From the NCBI RefSeq assembly GCF_028598555.1, contig NZ_JAQRFN010000014.1:37651-101650 (forward strand): a stretch of DNA of 64,000 bases. The letters run 5' to 3'. The DNA comes from Xenorhabdus anantnagensis. GTDB lineage: Bacteria; Pseudomonadota; Gammaproteobacteria; Enterobacterales; Enterobacteriaceae. Under the pieces are notes generated by a model. The model worked only from the letters and a program-made list of their open reading frames with translations. It made no database searches and had not been told where the DNA came from. Numbering within the stretch: position 1 is the stretch's first letter; each line of letters begins with the position of its first letter. The position numbers and the translations under genes were made by a program. Positions 1 to 8,245 of this stretch are shown here, piece after piece.

Positions 1-109
1 AGAATAGTAGTCGAACTTTAAACGATAAGTGAATGACATTGGATGTTAAAGGTAGTTTCTGTTAGATTCCGCCAAAAATATCTTGATAAAAGCGAGTGAG
101 TCACAAGCT

Positions 110-637
110 ATGAACCCGTTAAAGAAAAAATCACCAGTGAAGCCTTCCGCTGGTAAGCAAAAAAGAAAAAGTCGCGCAGAGCTGGATGCAGAAGGGCGCG
201 AGCGTAAACGCCAGAAAAAACGCCGGGGTAACGGTAATCCAACAGGTAGCCGTAGTAACGGTGATGGAAGCAATAAAAATCGTTCAGTCGGCAAGCAGGA
301 AAAAGATCCACGCATCGGCAGTAAGGTTCCGGTTCCTCTGATCGTAGGTGAAAAAGCAGCGAAGGTGAAATCAGCGATTAAACCGGCTGTAGAGGAACAG
401 AAACCTCGTCTGTCACCGCGGGAAGAGCTGGAAATGCTGGAAAATGATGAGCGATTGGATGACTTGTTGGCACGTCTTGAGCAGGATGAAAAACTGTCTC
501 AGGAAGACAACGATTATGTCGACAATACGCTCGACCGCATTGATACCCTGATGGAAGAGTTGGGCATCAATCTGGAGGAAGAGGACGACAAAGAAGAACC
601 AAAGGAAGACATCATGCAATTGTTGAAAGGTAAGTAA
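110..637 (+). CDS. yihI: YihI, Der GTPase-activating protein
   Basis: Product of about 175 residues. The N-terminal third is highly basic and Lys/Arg rich, with the segment [19 protein letters not shown] typical of YihI. The C-terminal third is acidic ([19 protein letters not shown] followed by a Glu/Asp-rich tail). In E. coli YihI stimulates the GTPase of Der (EngA) and so tunes 50S ribosome assembly. The frame is open from a TTG at 83, but the ATG at 110 gives the N-terminus expected for the family, so I prefer it. It lies upstream of hemN as in E. coli. Confidence 0.9.
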   Translation: MNPLKKKSPVKPSAGKQKRKSRAELDAEGRERKRQKKRRGNGNPTGSRSNGDGSNKNRSVGKQEKDPRIGSKVPVPLIVGEKAAKVKSAIKPAVEEQKPRLSPREELEMLENDERLDDLLARLEQDEKLSQEDNDYVDNTLDRIDTLMEELGINLEEEDDKEEPKEDIMQLLKGK

Positions 638-655
638 TTCCTTCATCAATGAATA

Positions 656-865
656 GTGATCGTAAAAGGCGGGTTTATTCTGATAACCACAGTGTTAACA
701 ATAATATTAATAACCACAATATTAGTATGTTATTTATTGTGGTTATTGGGTAAACTACGGCGGCTATCACGACGCAAACGTCGGTTGCGGAGTATCATCA
801 TGGCACGACATTTCAATTCCACGAAAATGTTGTGTTCTGATGGGCGAAAACAACGGAAGGAATAA
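656..865 (+). CDS. small membrane-anchored protein upstream of hemN, unknown function
   Basis: A 69-residue ORF starting with GTG, in the short gap between yihI and hemN and ending 2 nt before the hemN start. Residues about 8-31 form one hydrophobic transmembrane segment (LITTVLTIILITTILVCYLLWLL), followed by a very basic stretch (RRLSRRKRRLR). Some gamma-proteobacteria have a longer membrane-anchored DUF2489-type protein at this position; this could be a shortened or decayed version, but I cannot show homology. The close spacing suggests co-transcription with yihI and hemN. Function unknown; it may not be translated. Confidence 0.45.
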   Translation: MIVKGGFILITTVLTIILITTILVCYLLWLLGKLRRLSRRKRRLRSIIMARHFNSTKMLCSDGRKQRKE

Positions 866-867
866 GC

Positions 868-2241
868 ATGTCAGAGCAAGCCATTGTTTGGGATCTGCCT
901 TTGATCCAAAAATACAATTATTCAGGGCCTCGTTATACTTCGTATCCAACAGCATTGGAGTTTAGCCAGCAGTACGATGCTACTGTTTTTGCACAGGCTA
1001 CCGCCCGTTATCCTGATCGCCCGCTTTCCCTCTATATCCATATCCCATTCTGCCATAAACTTTGTTATTTCTGTGGCTGCAATAAGCTGGTCACTCGCCA
1101 AAAACACAAAGCGGATGAATATCTGAATGTGTTGGAAAAAGAGATTGCTGCCCGTGCTAAATTATTTTCCCAGCGAAAAATCAGCCAGATGCACTGGGGT
1201 GGCGGTACGCCGACTTATCTGGACAAAACACAGATCAGTCGATTGATGTCGATGCTGCGACACCATTTCCACTTTTTGCCTGATGCTGAGCTTTCCATTG
1301 AAATTGATCCGCGTGAAATTGAGCTTGATGTCATTGATCACTTACGCCATGAAGGTTTTAACCGCCTGAGTATGGGCGTGCAGGATTTCAACAAAGACGT
1401 ACAACGTTTGGTTAATCGTGAGCAGGATGAAGAGTTTATTTTCGAACTGATTAATCGCGCCCGTGAAACCGGTTTTACATCCACCAGCATTGATTTGATT
1501 TATGGCCTGCCGAAACAGACACCTGAGAGTTTTGCTTTTACATTACAGCGCGTGTTGGCGTTATCACCGGATCGCCTGAGCGTATTCAACTATGCTCATT
1601 TACCGAATTTATTTGCGGCACAGCGCAAAATCAAGGAGCAGGATTTACCGAGTGCGACGCAGAAGCTGGATATTTTGCAGGAAACGATTTCGGCCCTGAC
1701 AAGTAATGGCTATCAGTTTATTGGTATGGATCACTTTGCCCGTCCTGATGATGAATTGGCGATTGCCCAACGAAAAGGCATCTTGCACCGCAATTTTCAG
1801 GGATATACCACGCAGGGGGAATGCGATTTACTGGGTATGGGCGTTTCCGCCATTAGTATGTTGGGGGATAGTTATGTCCAGAACCAGAAAGACCTGAAAA
1901 CTTACTATGCTGCGGTGGAAGAACAAGGACATGCTTTGTGGCGTGGTTTGGCGCTGACGCAGGATGATTGCATTCGCCGCGATGTGATCAGAGAGCTTAT
2001 CTGTAATTTCCGGCTGAACTTTGCGGATATTGAGCAGCGTTATAGGTTGAACTTCGCTGACTATTTTGCCGAAGATCTGCAATTGTTGGCCCCCTTGGCA
2101 GAAGACGGGTTGGTGGAATTGGCTGAATCGCAGATTCTGGTATCTCCAAAAGGGCGTCTTCTGATCCGTAATGTTTGTATGTGCTTTGATCGTTATCTGC
2201 GTAATCAGATGCGGCAGCGGCAATTTTCGCGGGTGATATGA
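868..2241 (+). CDS. hemN: oxygen-independent coproporphyrinogen III oxidase
   Basis: A 457-residue radical SAM enzyme that oxidatively decarboxylates coproporphyrinogen III to protoporphyrinogen IX without oxygen, in haem synthesis. The Cys cluster is visible as PFCHKLCYFCGCN, giving C62-x3-C66-x2-C69-x-C71, the same residues as in E. coli HemN. The GGGTPTYL and IDPRE motifs of SAM binding follow. Length is that of the E. coli enzyme. A good ribosome-binding site (GGAAGGAA) precedes the ATG. In E. coli the next gene is glnG; here about 6 kb of foreign DNA separates them. Confidence 0.97.
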   Translation: MSEQAIVWDLPLIQKYNYSGPRYTSYPTALEFSQQYDATVFAQATARYPDRPLSLYIHIPFCHKLCYFCGCNKLVTRQKHKADEYLNVLEKEIAARAKLFSQRKISQMHWGGGTPTYLDKTQISRLMSMLRHHFHFLPDAELSIEIDPREIELDVIDHLRHEGFNRLSMGVQDFNKDVQRLVNREQDEEFIFELINRARETGFTSTSIDLIYGLPKQTPESFAFTLQRVLALSPDRLSVFNYAHLPNLFAAQRKIKEQDLPSATQKLDILQETISALTSNGYQFIGMDHFARPDDELAIAQRKGILHRNFQGYTTQGECDLLGMGVSAISMLGDSYVQNQKDLKTYYAAVEEQGHALWRGLALTQDDCIRRDVIRELICNFRLNFADIEQRYRLNFADYFAEDLQLLAPLAEDGLVELAESQILVSPKGRLLIRNVCMCFDRYLRNQMRQRQFSRVI

Positions 2242-2267
2242 GGACATTCTTAAATATGGGAGAGTAT

Positions 2268-2476
2268 ATGAGTGCTGAAATGAAGCTCCGTATTACAGAA
2301 CTTTCTGAGGGATTGAGAGCTTAATCAGGGAATGGTAAGCCATTGTTATTAAAGATGCCGATGAAGACAATATACAGGTAAGGATTTATCGGCGCTGGCG
2401 TGGTGAGCATAAACCAAAAACAGAAATTAATGGAAAAAATCTATGGTCACCCCCGTTTTTGCAACACTCATTTTGA
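2268..2476 (+). pseudogene. broken small ORF, unknown
   Basis: An ATG with a GGGAGAG site opens MSAEMKLRITELSEGLRA and then meets TAA. Changing that stop to a sense codon and allowing one frame change a few codons later restores a continuous reading, IVIKDADEDNIQVRIYRRW, up to TGA at 2474. This looks like one small gene inactivated by a point mutation and a 1-nt indel. I do not recognise the protein. It sits directly after hemN, at the island edge. Confidence 0.35.
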
Positions 2477-2701
2477 CGTCTAGTAGGCTTGCTTAAATCT
2501 ATCCGGCGTCACTATGGGCAAAGATGCCCGCGCCTCAATGAGTTCCGCGCCTGATAATCCTAAAAAGGCCATCGGCTTCAGTGAGCCATTTTTTGTATTA
2601 GGTTTGTATCAGGCCGTCAGGCCGTTTATGTCATCAGTAATCAGTCTTTGCAAAACCAGATAGGTAACTTATTGAATAAAAAATAAACTTTCCTGTCATC
2701 G
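2477..2701. other. non-coding or relic stretch at island edge
   Basis: No recognisable gene. One 49-codon plus-strand ORF (2514-2663) without a clear ribosome-binding site is present and may be the end of a lost gene. The adjacent IS110 transposase lacks its C-terminus, so part of this stretch probably replaced the missing end of the element. Confidence 0.4.
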
Positions 2702-3378
2702 TTACTTTTCGAACACGGTTTTCTGGATACCCGGTATTGTCTGAAGTCGTTGTCCTGTTTCATCACGACTCAGCTCCTGTTCCAGTGCCGTCTCAAGCCC
2801 TGCGATCTGTTCGATAAGGTAGAGATAGTGAGCATGTAAGCGCATCAGCAACTGCGTCAGATTCGGAGGAAGTTCATGCTCTGCCAGAACTGTTGAAAGC
2901 CGTTTTATAACCGTAGACCCGGTCGGCATATTGATGCCAAACTCCAGTAGAAAAGCATGCATCTGATTGGTCGTTTTGACTTTATCTCTGACCAACGATT
3001 CCCTGACACGATGCAGCGCCCGCATTGCCTGTTGAGCCTCAGTTCTGGGGTGTACAAATCGCATAGAAGGACGTGATGCAGCTTCACATATGGCTTCAGC
3101 ATCCACAAAGTCATTCTTGTTGCTCTTGACAAAAGGACGGACGAACTGAGGAGGAGCAGTTTTGTCTCGTGACCTAAATCAGTAATCCTCCGCGCCATAA
3201 AATGTGCGCCAACACAGACTTCCATGACAACCACCGAAGATGGACACTCTGCCAAAAACTGCATTAGTTTGGTAAGCGTAAACTTTTTACACAGCAGTGC
3301 CTTGCCAGACTTGTCCTGATAATGGACATGAAAAGAATGCTTGCCGAGATCGATACCGATGAGCGTAACGTTTTGCAT
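2702..3378 (-). pseudogene. IS110-family transposase, frameshifted and 3'-truncated
   Basis: The N-terminal piece (from 3378) reads MQNVTLIGIDLGKHSFHVHY and contains the DEDD-type catalytic start (GIDLGKHSF) of IS110 transposases, up to GHETKL. A 1-nt frame change near 3160 then moves the reading into a second frame containing APPQFVRPFVKSNKNDFVDA and continuing to the GQRLQTIPGI region. There the homology stops and the C-terminal Transposase_20 region is missing. The element is therefore dead twice over: internal frameshift and lost 3' half. The region 3379-3470 upstream probably belongs to the same element. Confidence 0.88.
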
Positions 3379-3597
3379 GATGGCCTCTCCTGAAATAAAA
3401 ATACCCTGTCAGCGTACGCCTACAGGGTGGGGGTGACGATCTCATTAGGCCAGTTGGTGTGTTAGCCAAGCCTAAAAAACATTGAGACCTATCGGTGTTC
3501 TGGTTGGAAAGTTGCCCATGCCAACAGAAGAAGAGTTTGCTAAATATGATAGTGAGATCCTTTCGATCTTATGCTGATGGCTCAAGCGAACCCCAGT

Positions 3598-3641
3598 GTG
3601 CATATGACTCCTGATAAAATAATTTCAGAAGTCATATGCAC
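3598..3641. repeat. inverted repeat, 17-bp arms
   Basis: Arms at 3598-3614 and 3625-3641. The outer 12 bp (GTGCATATGACT) pair perfectly, then one mismatch, then CTGA pairs again around a 10-nt A/T loop. No poly-T follows. It lies in a stretch of about 380 bp (3471-3852) with no recognisable intact gene, only a short ORF remnant reading MPTEEEFAKYDSEILSIL. It may be the end of a lost element or a hairpin between relics. Confidence 0.5.
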
Positions 3642-3852
3642 TAAACACAATTATGTTCGGTACTCATGTGCACCAAGAGGCAGAACTACACTGGATAATT
3701 GGTAACATAGCTCCATCAATCGAGTGTAGGCGACTTTTGACATTCCGTGCAATCGTCTTCCGAAAATGACAACAGTGTCAGTAAGCTAGTTGTCCATTTG
3801 ATATTCACGATAAAGTATCGCCGGAAACTTTTCGATGGATGTATGATTGAAC

Positions 3853-4236
3853 GGTCATGTATTTAATGTGTTGATCATACTCAAACATAATATTCACGCT
3901 CAATAAAAATACCGATGACTTTGTCATACATCTCAGGTGATCTTGAATAACTAAGAGTCTTACGGTTCAGACGTTTAATCCGATTATGTAAGGTTAAGTT
4001 TTCACATTCGATATATTGGGTAAAATATTTCCCAACCAGATGTTTGGCTGAAGGCAGTAAATTATAGTCGTGGTAGTTATCAGTATACCAAAAGGCTACC
4101 TTGAATTTAGACAGTCTTTTCAATAATTTTTTTAGTATTTTCTTTTTTCGTCTACCAAAAGTATGCGCAATGATACGTTTTAGGCGAGGCTCCCAAATAT
4201 ACCATAACCAACGTTGACACTTTTTATTCCCGACGA
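3853..4236 (-). mobile_element. IS1-family remnant: right inverted repeat plus InsB C-terminal part
   Basis: The minus-strand frame reads SFVGNKKCQRWLWYIWEP from about 4236, then FWYTDNYHDY, and finishes with the InsB signature RIKRLNRKTLSYS and DKVIGIFIEREYYV at 3881. This is the C-terminal half of the IS1 transposase (InsB). Just beyond the stop, 3853-3875 (GGTCATGTATTTAATGTGTTGAT) aligns with the IS1 right inverted repeat. The left half of the element is gone. A second fragment in the same orientation lies at 8246-8360, on the other side of the peptide cluster. Confidence 0.85.
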
Positions 4237-4581
4237 ATGATCTCCGTAATGTTAAAGCGGGTCGAAGTGACTGTGACTTTGACGGTCTTAGGAAAATAGA
4301 AATGTTAATTATATGTTAATGAAATCAGAGGAAAAGTGAAAAAGTAAAATAGGAAAACCTTGAGAGTCAATAAGAATTAAATACTTATTTATCATGATAT
4401 TATAAGGATATCTCTATTAGCTGGCAACCACAAAACAATCTCAATTGTTATTGGAAAGTTAGATATATGTAACATTTTTGTCAATAAATGCTTGTCGAAG
4501 TGTATGCCGGATACTAGGATGTTAGCACCCAATAAATATATATTGGGGATTATAAATCCATTACATAAAGGTAGATTAATC
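4237..4581. other. A+T-rich leader region of the peptide cluster
   Basis: No gene seen. The stretch begins at the truncation point of the IS1 fragment and ends at the precursor start codon, so it must contain the cluster promoter. I could not assign the promoter with confidence. A hairpin at 4528-4547 is listed separately. Confidence 0.5.
4528..4547 (+). promoter_or_regulatory. hairpin in the precursor 5' leader
   Basis: CCCAATA (4528-4534) pairs with TATTGGG (4541-4547) around a 6-nt loop, 35 nt before the precursor ATG. With the hairpin at 4721-4739 it brackets the small precursor gene. mRNA stabilisation is an inference. Confidence 0.4.
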
Positions 4582-4713
4582 ATGAATATTCAAGAATTGA
4601 TCAATTCCGTTAAAGAAACTGAAATTAACGCGACTGAAACTCAAGTTTCTAAAATGGAAAGCGAAGAAGTCTCTCTTCTCGGCCCAATGAACATGCTCGC
4701 ATTTGATGCTTAA
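4582..4713 (+). CDS. putative RiPP precursor peptide, 43 residues
   Basis: Starts at ATG 4582 with AAAGGTAG upstream. The frame is open further 5' (from 4492), but that part lacks a ribosome site and reads like leader DNA. The peptide begins MNIQELINSVKETEINATET, a charged, helical, leader-like half, and ends SLLGPMNMLAFDA, a short hydrophobic core-like tail. It has no Cys, so thioether chemistry is not expected; Asn, Asp, Phe and Met are available in the tail. It is the first gene of a compact set encoding two candidate iron oxygenases and an exporter, the layout of a ribosomally synthesised and post-translationally modified peptide. Function is inferred from size, position and partners, not from a known family. 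Confidence 0.65.
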   Translation: MNIQELINSVKETEINATETQVSKMESEEVSLLGPMNMLAFDA

Positions 4714-4720
4714 ACTCCTT

Positions 4721-4739
4721 GCACCCATTTATTGGGTGC
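4721..4739 (+). terminator. hairpin between precursor and modification genes (attenuator candidate)
   Basis: GCACCCA (4721-4727) pairs perfectly with TGGGTGC (4733-4739) around TTTAT and is followed by TATTTATTCTTT. It sits 7 nt after the precursor stop and before the HExxH gene. Such partial terminators often let a peptide gene be transcribed in excess over its processing genes. Confidence 0.55.
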
Positions 4740-4762
4740 TATTTATTCTTTAGGAAAATGAT

Positions 4763-5611
4763 ATGCTCAGTATTCTAGGAAAAGATGAAATAATAAAAAA
4801 TGTGTACCTTCTTTCAAGGAGTCGCCCTGGCTCTGAGAATATTAAAAAAGTAGAAGATCTAAAGCCATTTTACTTGGATTTTTTGAAAAATCATCAGCCT
4901 TACCATCCCATTAATTTTTTCAATGAAATAATTGTCTCTAATGAAGAAAAGATAAACGCGTTAATATTAGCCTATCAGCCGAGTGCACTTGACGACCTGA
5001 ATCAGGTTAAAATGATTGGTGAAAAACACAGCGCTGATAAATACCAAGAGTTGTCGACGTTAGTGAAAAATGGCTATACCCATTTAGCAGACAGCGATAA
5101 AGACGTTAAGTTGATTTTTGATTTAGTGATCCATACTATTTTTTTCAGAAAGTCTACAAGCAGTTCAAACGTATCATCCTTTGGTGGTTCATCTTCGACG
5201 GCTATTGGCAGTATTTGGATTAGCGGTCATGGCGCGTTAACATCGCATGACGTAGCGGAATTTTTGCTTCATGAATTGACACACCATCTGTTATTTATAG
5301 ATGAGCGTTGTCATGAACAATTTCATTATGCAGAAATAATAAAACCGGAAAACTATTCCACTTCCGCACTGCTGGGCAAAAAGAGACCTTTGGATAAAGT
5401 TGTACATAGTATATTAGTTTCACATGAAATTTTAAATGCGCGACAGAAATTCTTAAATGCTGGAAACGTCACCATACATCCAAAAACGAGTATCCTTAAA
5501 GAAAACACCAATCAGTCCATAGCAGAAATACTCGGTATGAAAAACTTAAACAACCTCATCACGAACAGAACAAAAGAATTTATTATGACAGCACGTGAAA
5601 ACCTTAACTAA
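4763..5611 (+). CDS. HExxH protein, candidate aKG-HExxH-type peptide beta-hydroxylase
   Basis: 282 residues, with AGGAAAA before the ATG. The key motif is FLLHELTHHLLF with HELTH at residues 170-174, preceded by a Gly/Ser-rich segment and ISGHGALTSHD (residues 153-163). Further His residues at 215 and 221 could supply a third metal ligand. HExxH is classic for zinc proteases. However, stand-alone or fused HExxH domains in RiPP clusters form the aKG-HExxH family, iron/2-oxoglutarate enzymes that beta-hydroxylate precursor residues. The gene follows the precursor, and no signal peptide or pro-segment is visible, which favours a cytosolic modifying enzyme over a secreted protease. A leader peptidase remains the main alternative. 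Confidence 0.65.
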   Translation: MLSILGKDEIIKNVYLLSRSRPGSENIKKVEDLKPFYLDFLKNHQPYHPINFFNEIIVSNEEKINALILAYQPSALDDLNQVKMIGEKHSADKYQELSTLVKNGYTHLADSDKDVKLIFDLVIHTIFFRKSTSSSNVSSFGGSSSTAIGSIWISGHGALTSHDVAEFLLHELTHHLLFIDERCHEQFHYAEIIKPENYSTSALLGKKRPLDKVVHSILVSHEILNARQKFLNAGNVTIHPKTSILKENTNQSIAEILGMKNLNNLITNRTKEFIMTARENLN

Positions 5612-5621
5612 AGGATAAAAC

Positions 5622-6704
5622 ATGTTAAAAGCAATCGAAAATCTTGCGGGTAAAATAGAGGCGAGATGGCGTATGGATGACTATAGCTGCTACTCGTTTG
5701 CAGATGTAGCCAAGTCTGAAATGCAAAAGGTAGATTTAATCTCTCTCTTTTCCTTCAAAGAAATCAATTCACTGATCAATCTTAATTCTTTGAAAAAAAT
5801 TCAGATAGCTTCCGAATTTTCAGAGTTGCATATAAAGCTTTTTGATAATGGTAAGTTTTACATTGAGCTTCTGAACTGGTGGGATAAAGATACATCTATT
5901 CATGATCACGGCTTCTCTGGCGTCTTATTGCAACTCGAAGGTAGCGCCCTGAATACCATTTATTCTTTTGATGAAGAGAATGAAGTCAGTCACAACCTGA
6001 GCATGGGAAACATAAAGTTAACCGAAGCTTACATCAGTAAAAAAGGGGATTGCCGAATTATTCCATTTGGCAGAACAGAGAAACATGCTGTTTGGCATTT
6101 AGAGAAGCCGACGATCAGCCTGATAGTAAGAACGCATCCGATCACCGAACTATCCCCACAGCTCAATTACTTCCCTCCATACATACGGATTAATCATTCT
6201 GCAACAAATATTGCTTTTAATAAAAAAATAAAATATTTCAATCTGTTATCTATGATTGACGCCAAAGAGTGCAAAAATCAGTTATTACAGGAGTTGAAGG
6301 ATTCTTCTGCAACCGAGCAATTTTGGCTTATGATGAAAATGTCAGAATTCTTATATCACCCTGACAATATTGACTTGCTTCAAGGTTATATTGACGCATC
6401 TAAAAATGAGGATGAAAAAAGCTTAAAATTAAAGCTTGTTTCTTCAGTCACCCTGAGAAGGTCATCGCAATTTATTATCAATAAAGTCAAACCCCTTTTC
6501 ACTAAATTTGATGACCGCCTGTTCTTATCCTGTCTGGCCTCATCGTATAACCAGAAAGATAGAGCGATGATCTTCCCTGAAATGGGCATTGAAAACTTTG
6601 AGGATAAACTCACCACACTGATTGAAAATTTACCTGTTACAGTTAAGCCAAAGATGATGATACATGTATTAAAAACACTTGGATTAAATGTTGAATCAAA
6701 ATGA
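5622..6704 (+). CDS. cupin-domain protein with HDH metal motif, candidate peptide-modifying oxygenase
   Basis: 360 residues, 10 nt after the HExxH gene with AAAGGA upstream, overlapping the transporter start by 4 nt (ATGA). The N-terminal half contains a cupin-like core: LNWWDKDTSIHDHGFSG (His94, Asp95, His96), a Gly-rich turn, then RTEKHAVWHL with His155 and His159. This spacing recalls cysteine-dioxygenase-like cupins that hold iron through three His. Residues about 200-360 are alpha-helical, without a recognised motif, and might bind the leader peptide or the partner enzyme. Substrate unknown. Operon position makes precursor oxidation the simplest idea, but a sensor or accessory role is possible. 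Confidence 0.55.
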   Translation: MLKAIENLAGKIEARWRMDDYSCYSFADVAKSEMQKVDLISLFSFKEINSLINLNSLKKIQIASEFSELHIKLFDNGKFYIELLNWWDKDTSIHDHGFSGVLLQLEGSALNTIYSFDEENEVSHNLSMGNIKLTEAYISKKGDCRIIPFGRTEKHAVWHLEKPTISLIVRTHPITELSPQLNYFPPYIRINHSATNIAFNKKIKYFNLLSMIDAKECKNQLLQELKDSSATEQFWLMMKMSEFLYHPDNIDLLQGYIDASKNEDEKSLKLKLVSSVTLRRSSQFIINKVKPLFTKFDDRLFLSCLASSYNQKDRAMIFPEMGIENFEDKLTTLIENLPVTVKPKMMIHVLKTLGLNVESK

Positions 6705-8029
6705 AAAAGATTTTTTCAAATAAGTTTTTCTTAATATGTCTTGTATTGATATGTTTGCAGCAAGTTTTAGTAGGGCTGTCCACTTATTTCATCGGGTTGG
6801 CTGGTGAGAAAGTCGCCACGCTCCCCATGGAAGCATTTTACTATACAGCCATGTTTTTTCTATCTATCTTTATTGCCTACCTTTTCGGCTCAGTTTCATT
6901 GTTTTATCGGGTTAAACTTTCTAACAATTTGTGGGAGAGATATTATTCAAATACTTTAACTGAAATTTCAAAAAATCATTCAATCTCAACCGAGGAAAAT
7001 AAAAGAACAACGCAATTATGGCTAAGTGGTGAGGCCTTGAGCACGCTTGATGAAGCTGGATTCGCCTTCATAGAAATACTGGCTATATATTTTAATGTCC
7101 TTTTTACCACTATTGCTCTGTTTGCCATCCTTGGCACTGTATTAACTAGTGTGATCGTATTTTGTATGTTTTTATCTGTGATGTTTTTGTATTTATCAAA
7201 AAGTAAAATAGGCATTATTGCAAGTAGTATGCAAAATGAAAAGATAGCCGCATTACATGCTATAAGTAAAATATGGGATAATATGTTTTATGGTGATAAG
7301 AAATCATTGGCCTCTGCATTAGTATCATCAAAACAAAAAGTTGATATTTACTTTAAAAAGACGGAGTCTTATAAAACTTTAGAACAGATCATTTCTTGTG
7401 CTCCAATACTCATTTCTATCCCTCTCTTGGTCTTATTTTCATATTACCAAATTTTAAATAACACAGTGGCTATTGGTGCCTTGGTGGCTGTTTTACCCAG
7501 AACGTTGCAACTATTTCAAAACATCCATGCAGCAAGCATGAGCACAAGTCAGATTATGTTACTGAAAAATAAAATCCAGAAGCTGTATTTATTTTCAGCA
7601 AGCCTAAAAGGCTATGACTATTTGGCAAGCATAGACAATGAGAAAATTTCAGTCATAGATCTAATTAACGATCAGATACTGGATGTACATACTTTCATCG
7701 AGCTTGATTTAGAAAAAGCACCGGTTAATGGCAGGTACTTGATTTCTGGCAGTAACGGAGCGGGTAAATCCTCACTCCTAAAATATATGAAAAGTAAGTA
7801 CTCTGATGCGCTATTTTTTGGCCCTAACATACAGGTAGGTGAAGATACCGTTCCGGGCTCAACCGGACAAAAGCAACTATATCAAATGGCATTACTGTCT
7901 AATATTAAACATCGCATTATTTTCTTAGATGAATGGGATGCGAATCTGGATGAGTCGAACACTCAAATTATCGATAAATTTCTGGCCTCCTTGGCTGAAG
8001 ATAATTTAATCATCGAAATCCGACACTAA
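6701..8029 (+). CDS. ABC transporter with fused membrane and compact ATPase domains, putative peptide exporter
   Basis: 442 residues, translationally coupled to the cupin gene (ATGA). The N-terminal part has about five to six membrane segments (near residues 8-30, 45-68, 120-165, 230-250). The ATPase part shows Walker A GSNGAGKSS (350-358), a degenerate signature PGSTGQKQ (385-392), Walker B RIIFLDEWD (405-413), and a final His442 where the switch His is expected. Only about 27 residues separate Walker A from the signature, against roughly 80-100 in usual ATPases, so most of the helical subdomain is absent. The protein ends at the switch His. It is probably the exporter of the modified peptide. 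It could be 3'-truncated, as IS debris follows, but all catalytic motifs are present. Confidence 0.75.
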   Translation: MKKIFSNKFFLICLVLICLQQVLVGLSTYFIGLAGEKVATLPMEAFYYTAMFFLSIFIAYLFGSVSLFYRVKLSNNLWERYYSNTLTEISKNHSISTEENKRTTQLWLSGEALSTLDEAGFAFIEILAIYFNVLFTTIALFAILGTVLTSVIVFCMFLSVMFLYLSKSKIGIIASSMQNEKIAALHAISKIWDNMFYGDKKSLASALVSSKQKVDIYFKKTESYKTLEQIISCAPILISIPLLVLFSYYQILNNTVAIGALVAVLPRTLQLFQNIHAASMSTSQIMLLKNKIQKLYLFSASLKGYDYLASIDNEKISVIDLINDQILDVHTFIELDLEKAPVNGRYLISGSNGAGKSSLLKYMKSKYSDALFFGPNIQVGEDTVPGSTGQKQLYQMALLSNIKHRIIFLDEWDANLDESNTQIIDKFLASLAEDNLIIEIRH

Positions 8030-8245
8030 GACGTAATACTGCTCGCTTAAGAGAAATGAGAGAGCTAATTAGGTGTAAGTGTTTCTGGCAGATTGGCGAG
8101 GATCGGATAAGTCCCCGAAATACAGGGCAAAGGCGTCGACACTCATTCTGGTACTCATGAAAAAAGTATATAAGATCATAATCTCGGCGACAGATCAAAT
8201 GAACCTAATTGGGTTAAATAATATTCGCGATCTTACCCTGTTATG
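8030..8245. other. non-coding stretch after the peptide cluster
   Basis: No gene with a credible start is visible. Short overlapping frames exist, but none resembles a protein I know. The stretch ends at an IS1 right end. Confidence 0.5.

Noticed and set aside
4492..4581. Longer start for the precursor, adding 30 residues
   Set aside because: No ribosome site before 4492, the added part is not leader-like, and ATG 4582 has a good site.
4763..5611. Secreted zinc metalloprotease reading of the HExxH protein
   Set aside because: No signal peptide or propeptide, and the gene lies directly after a peptide gene; kept only as an alternative.
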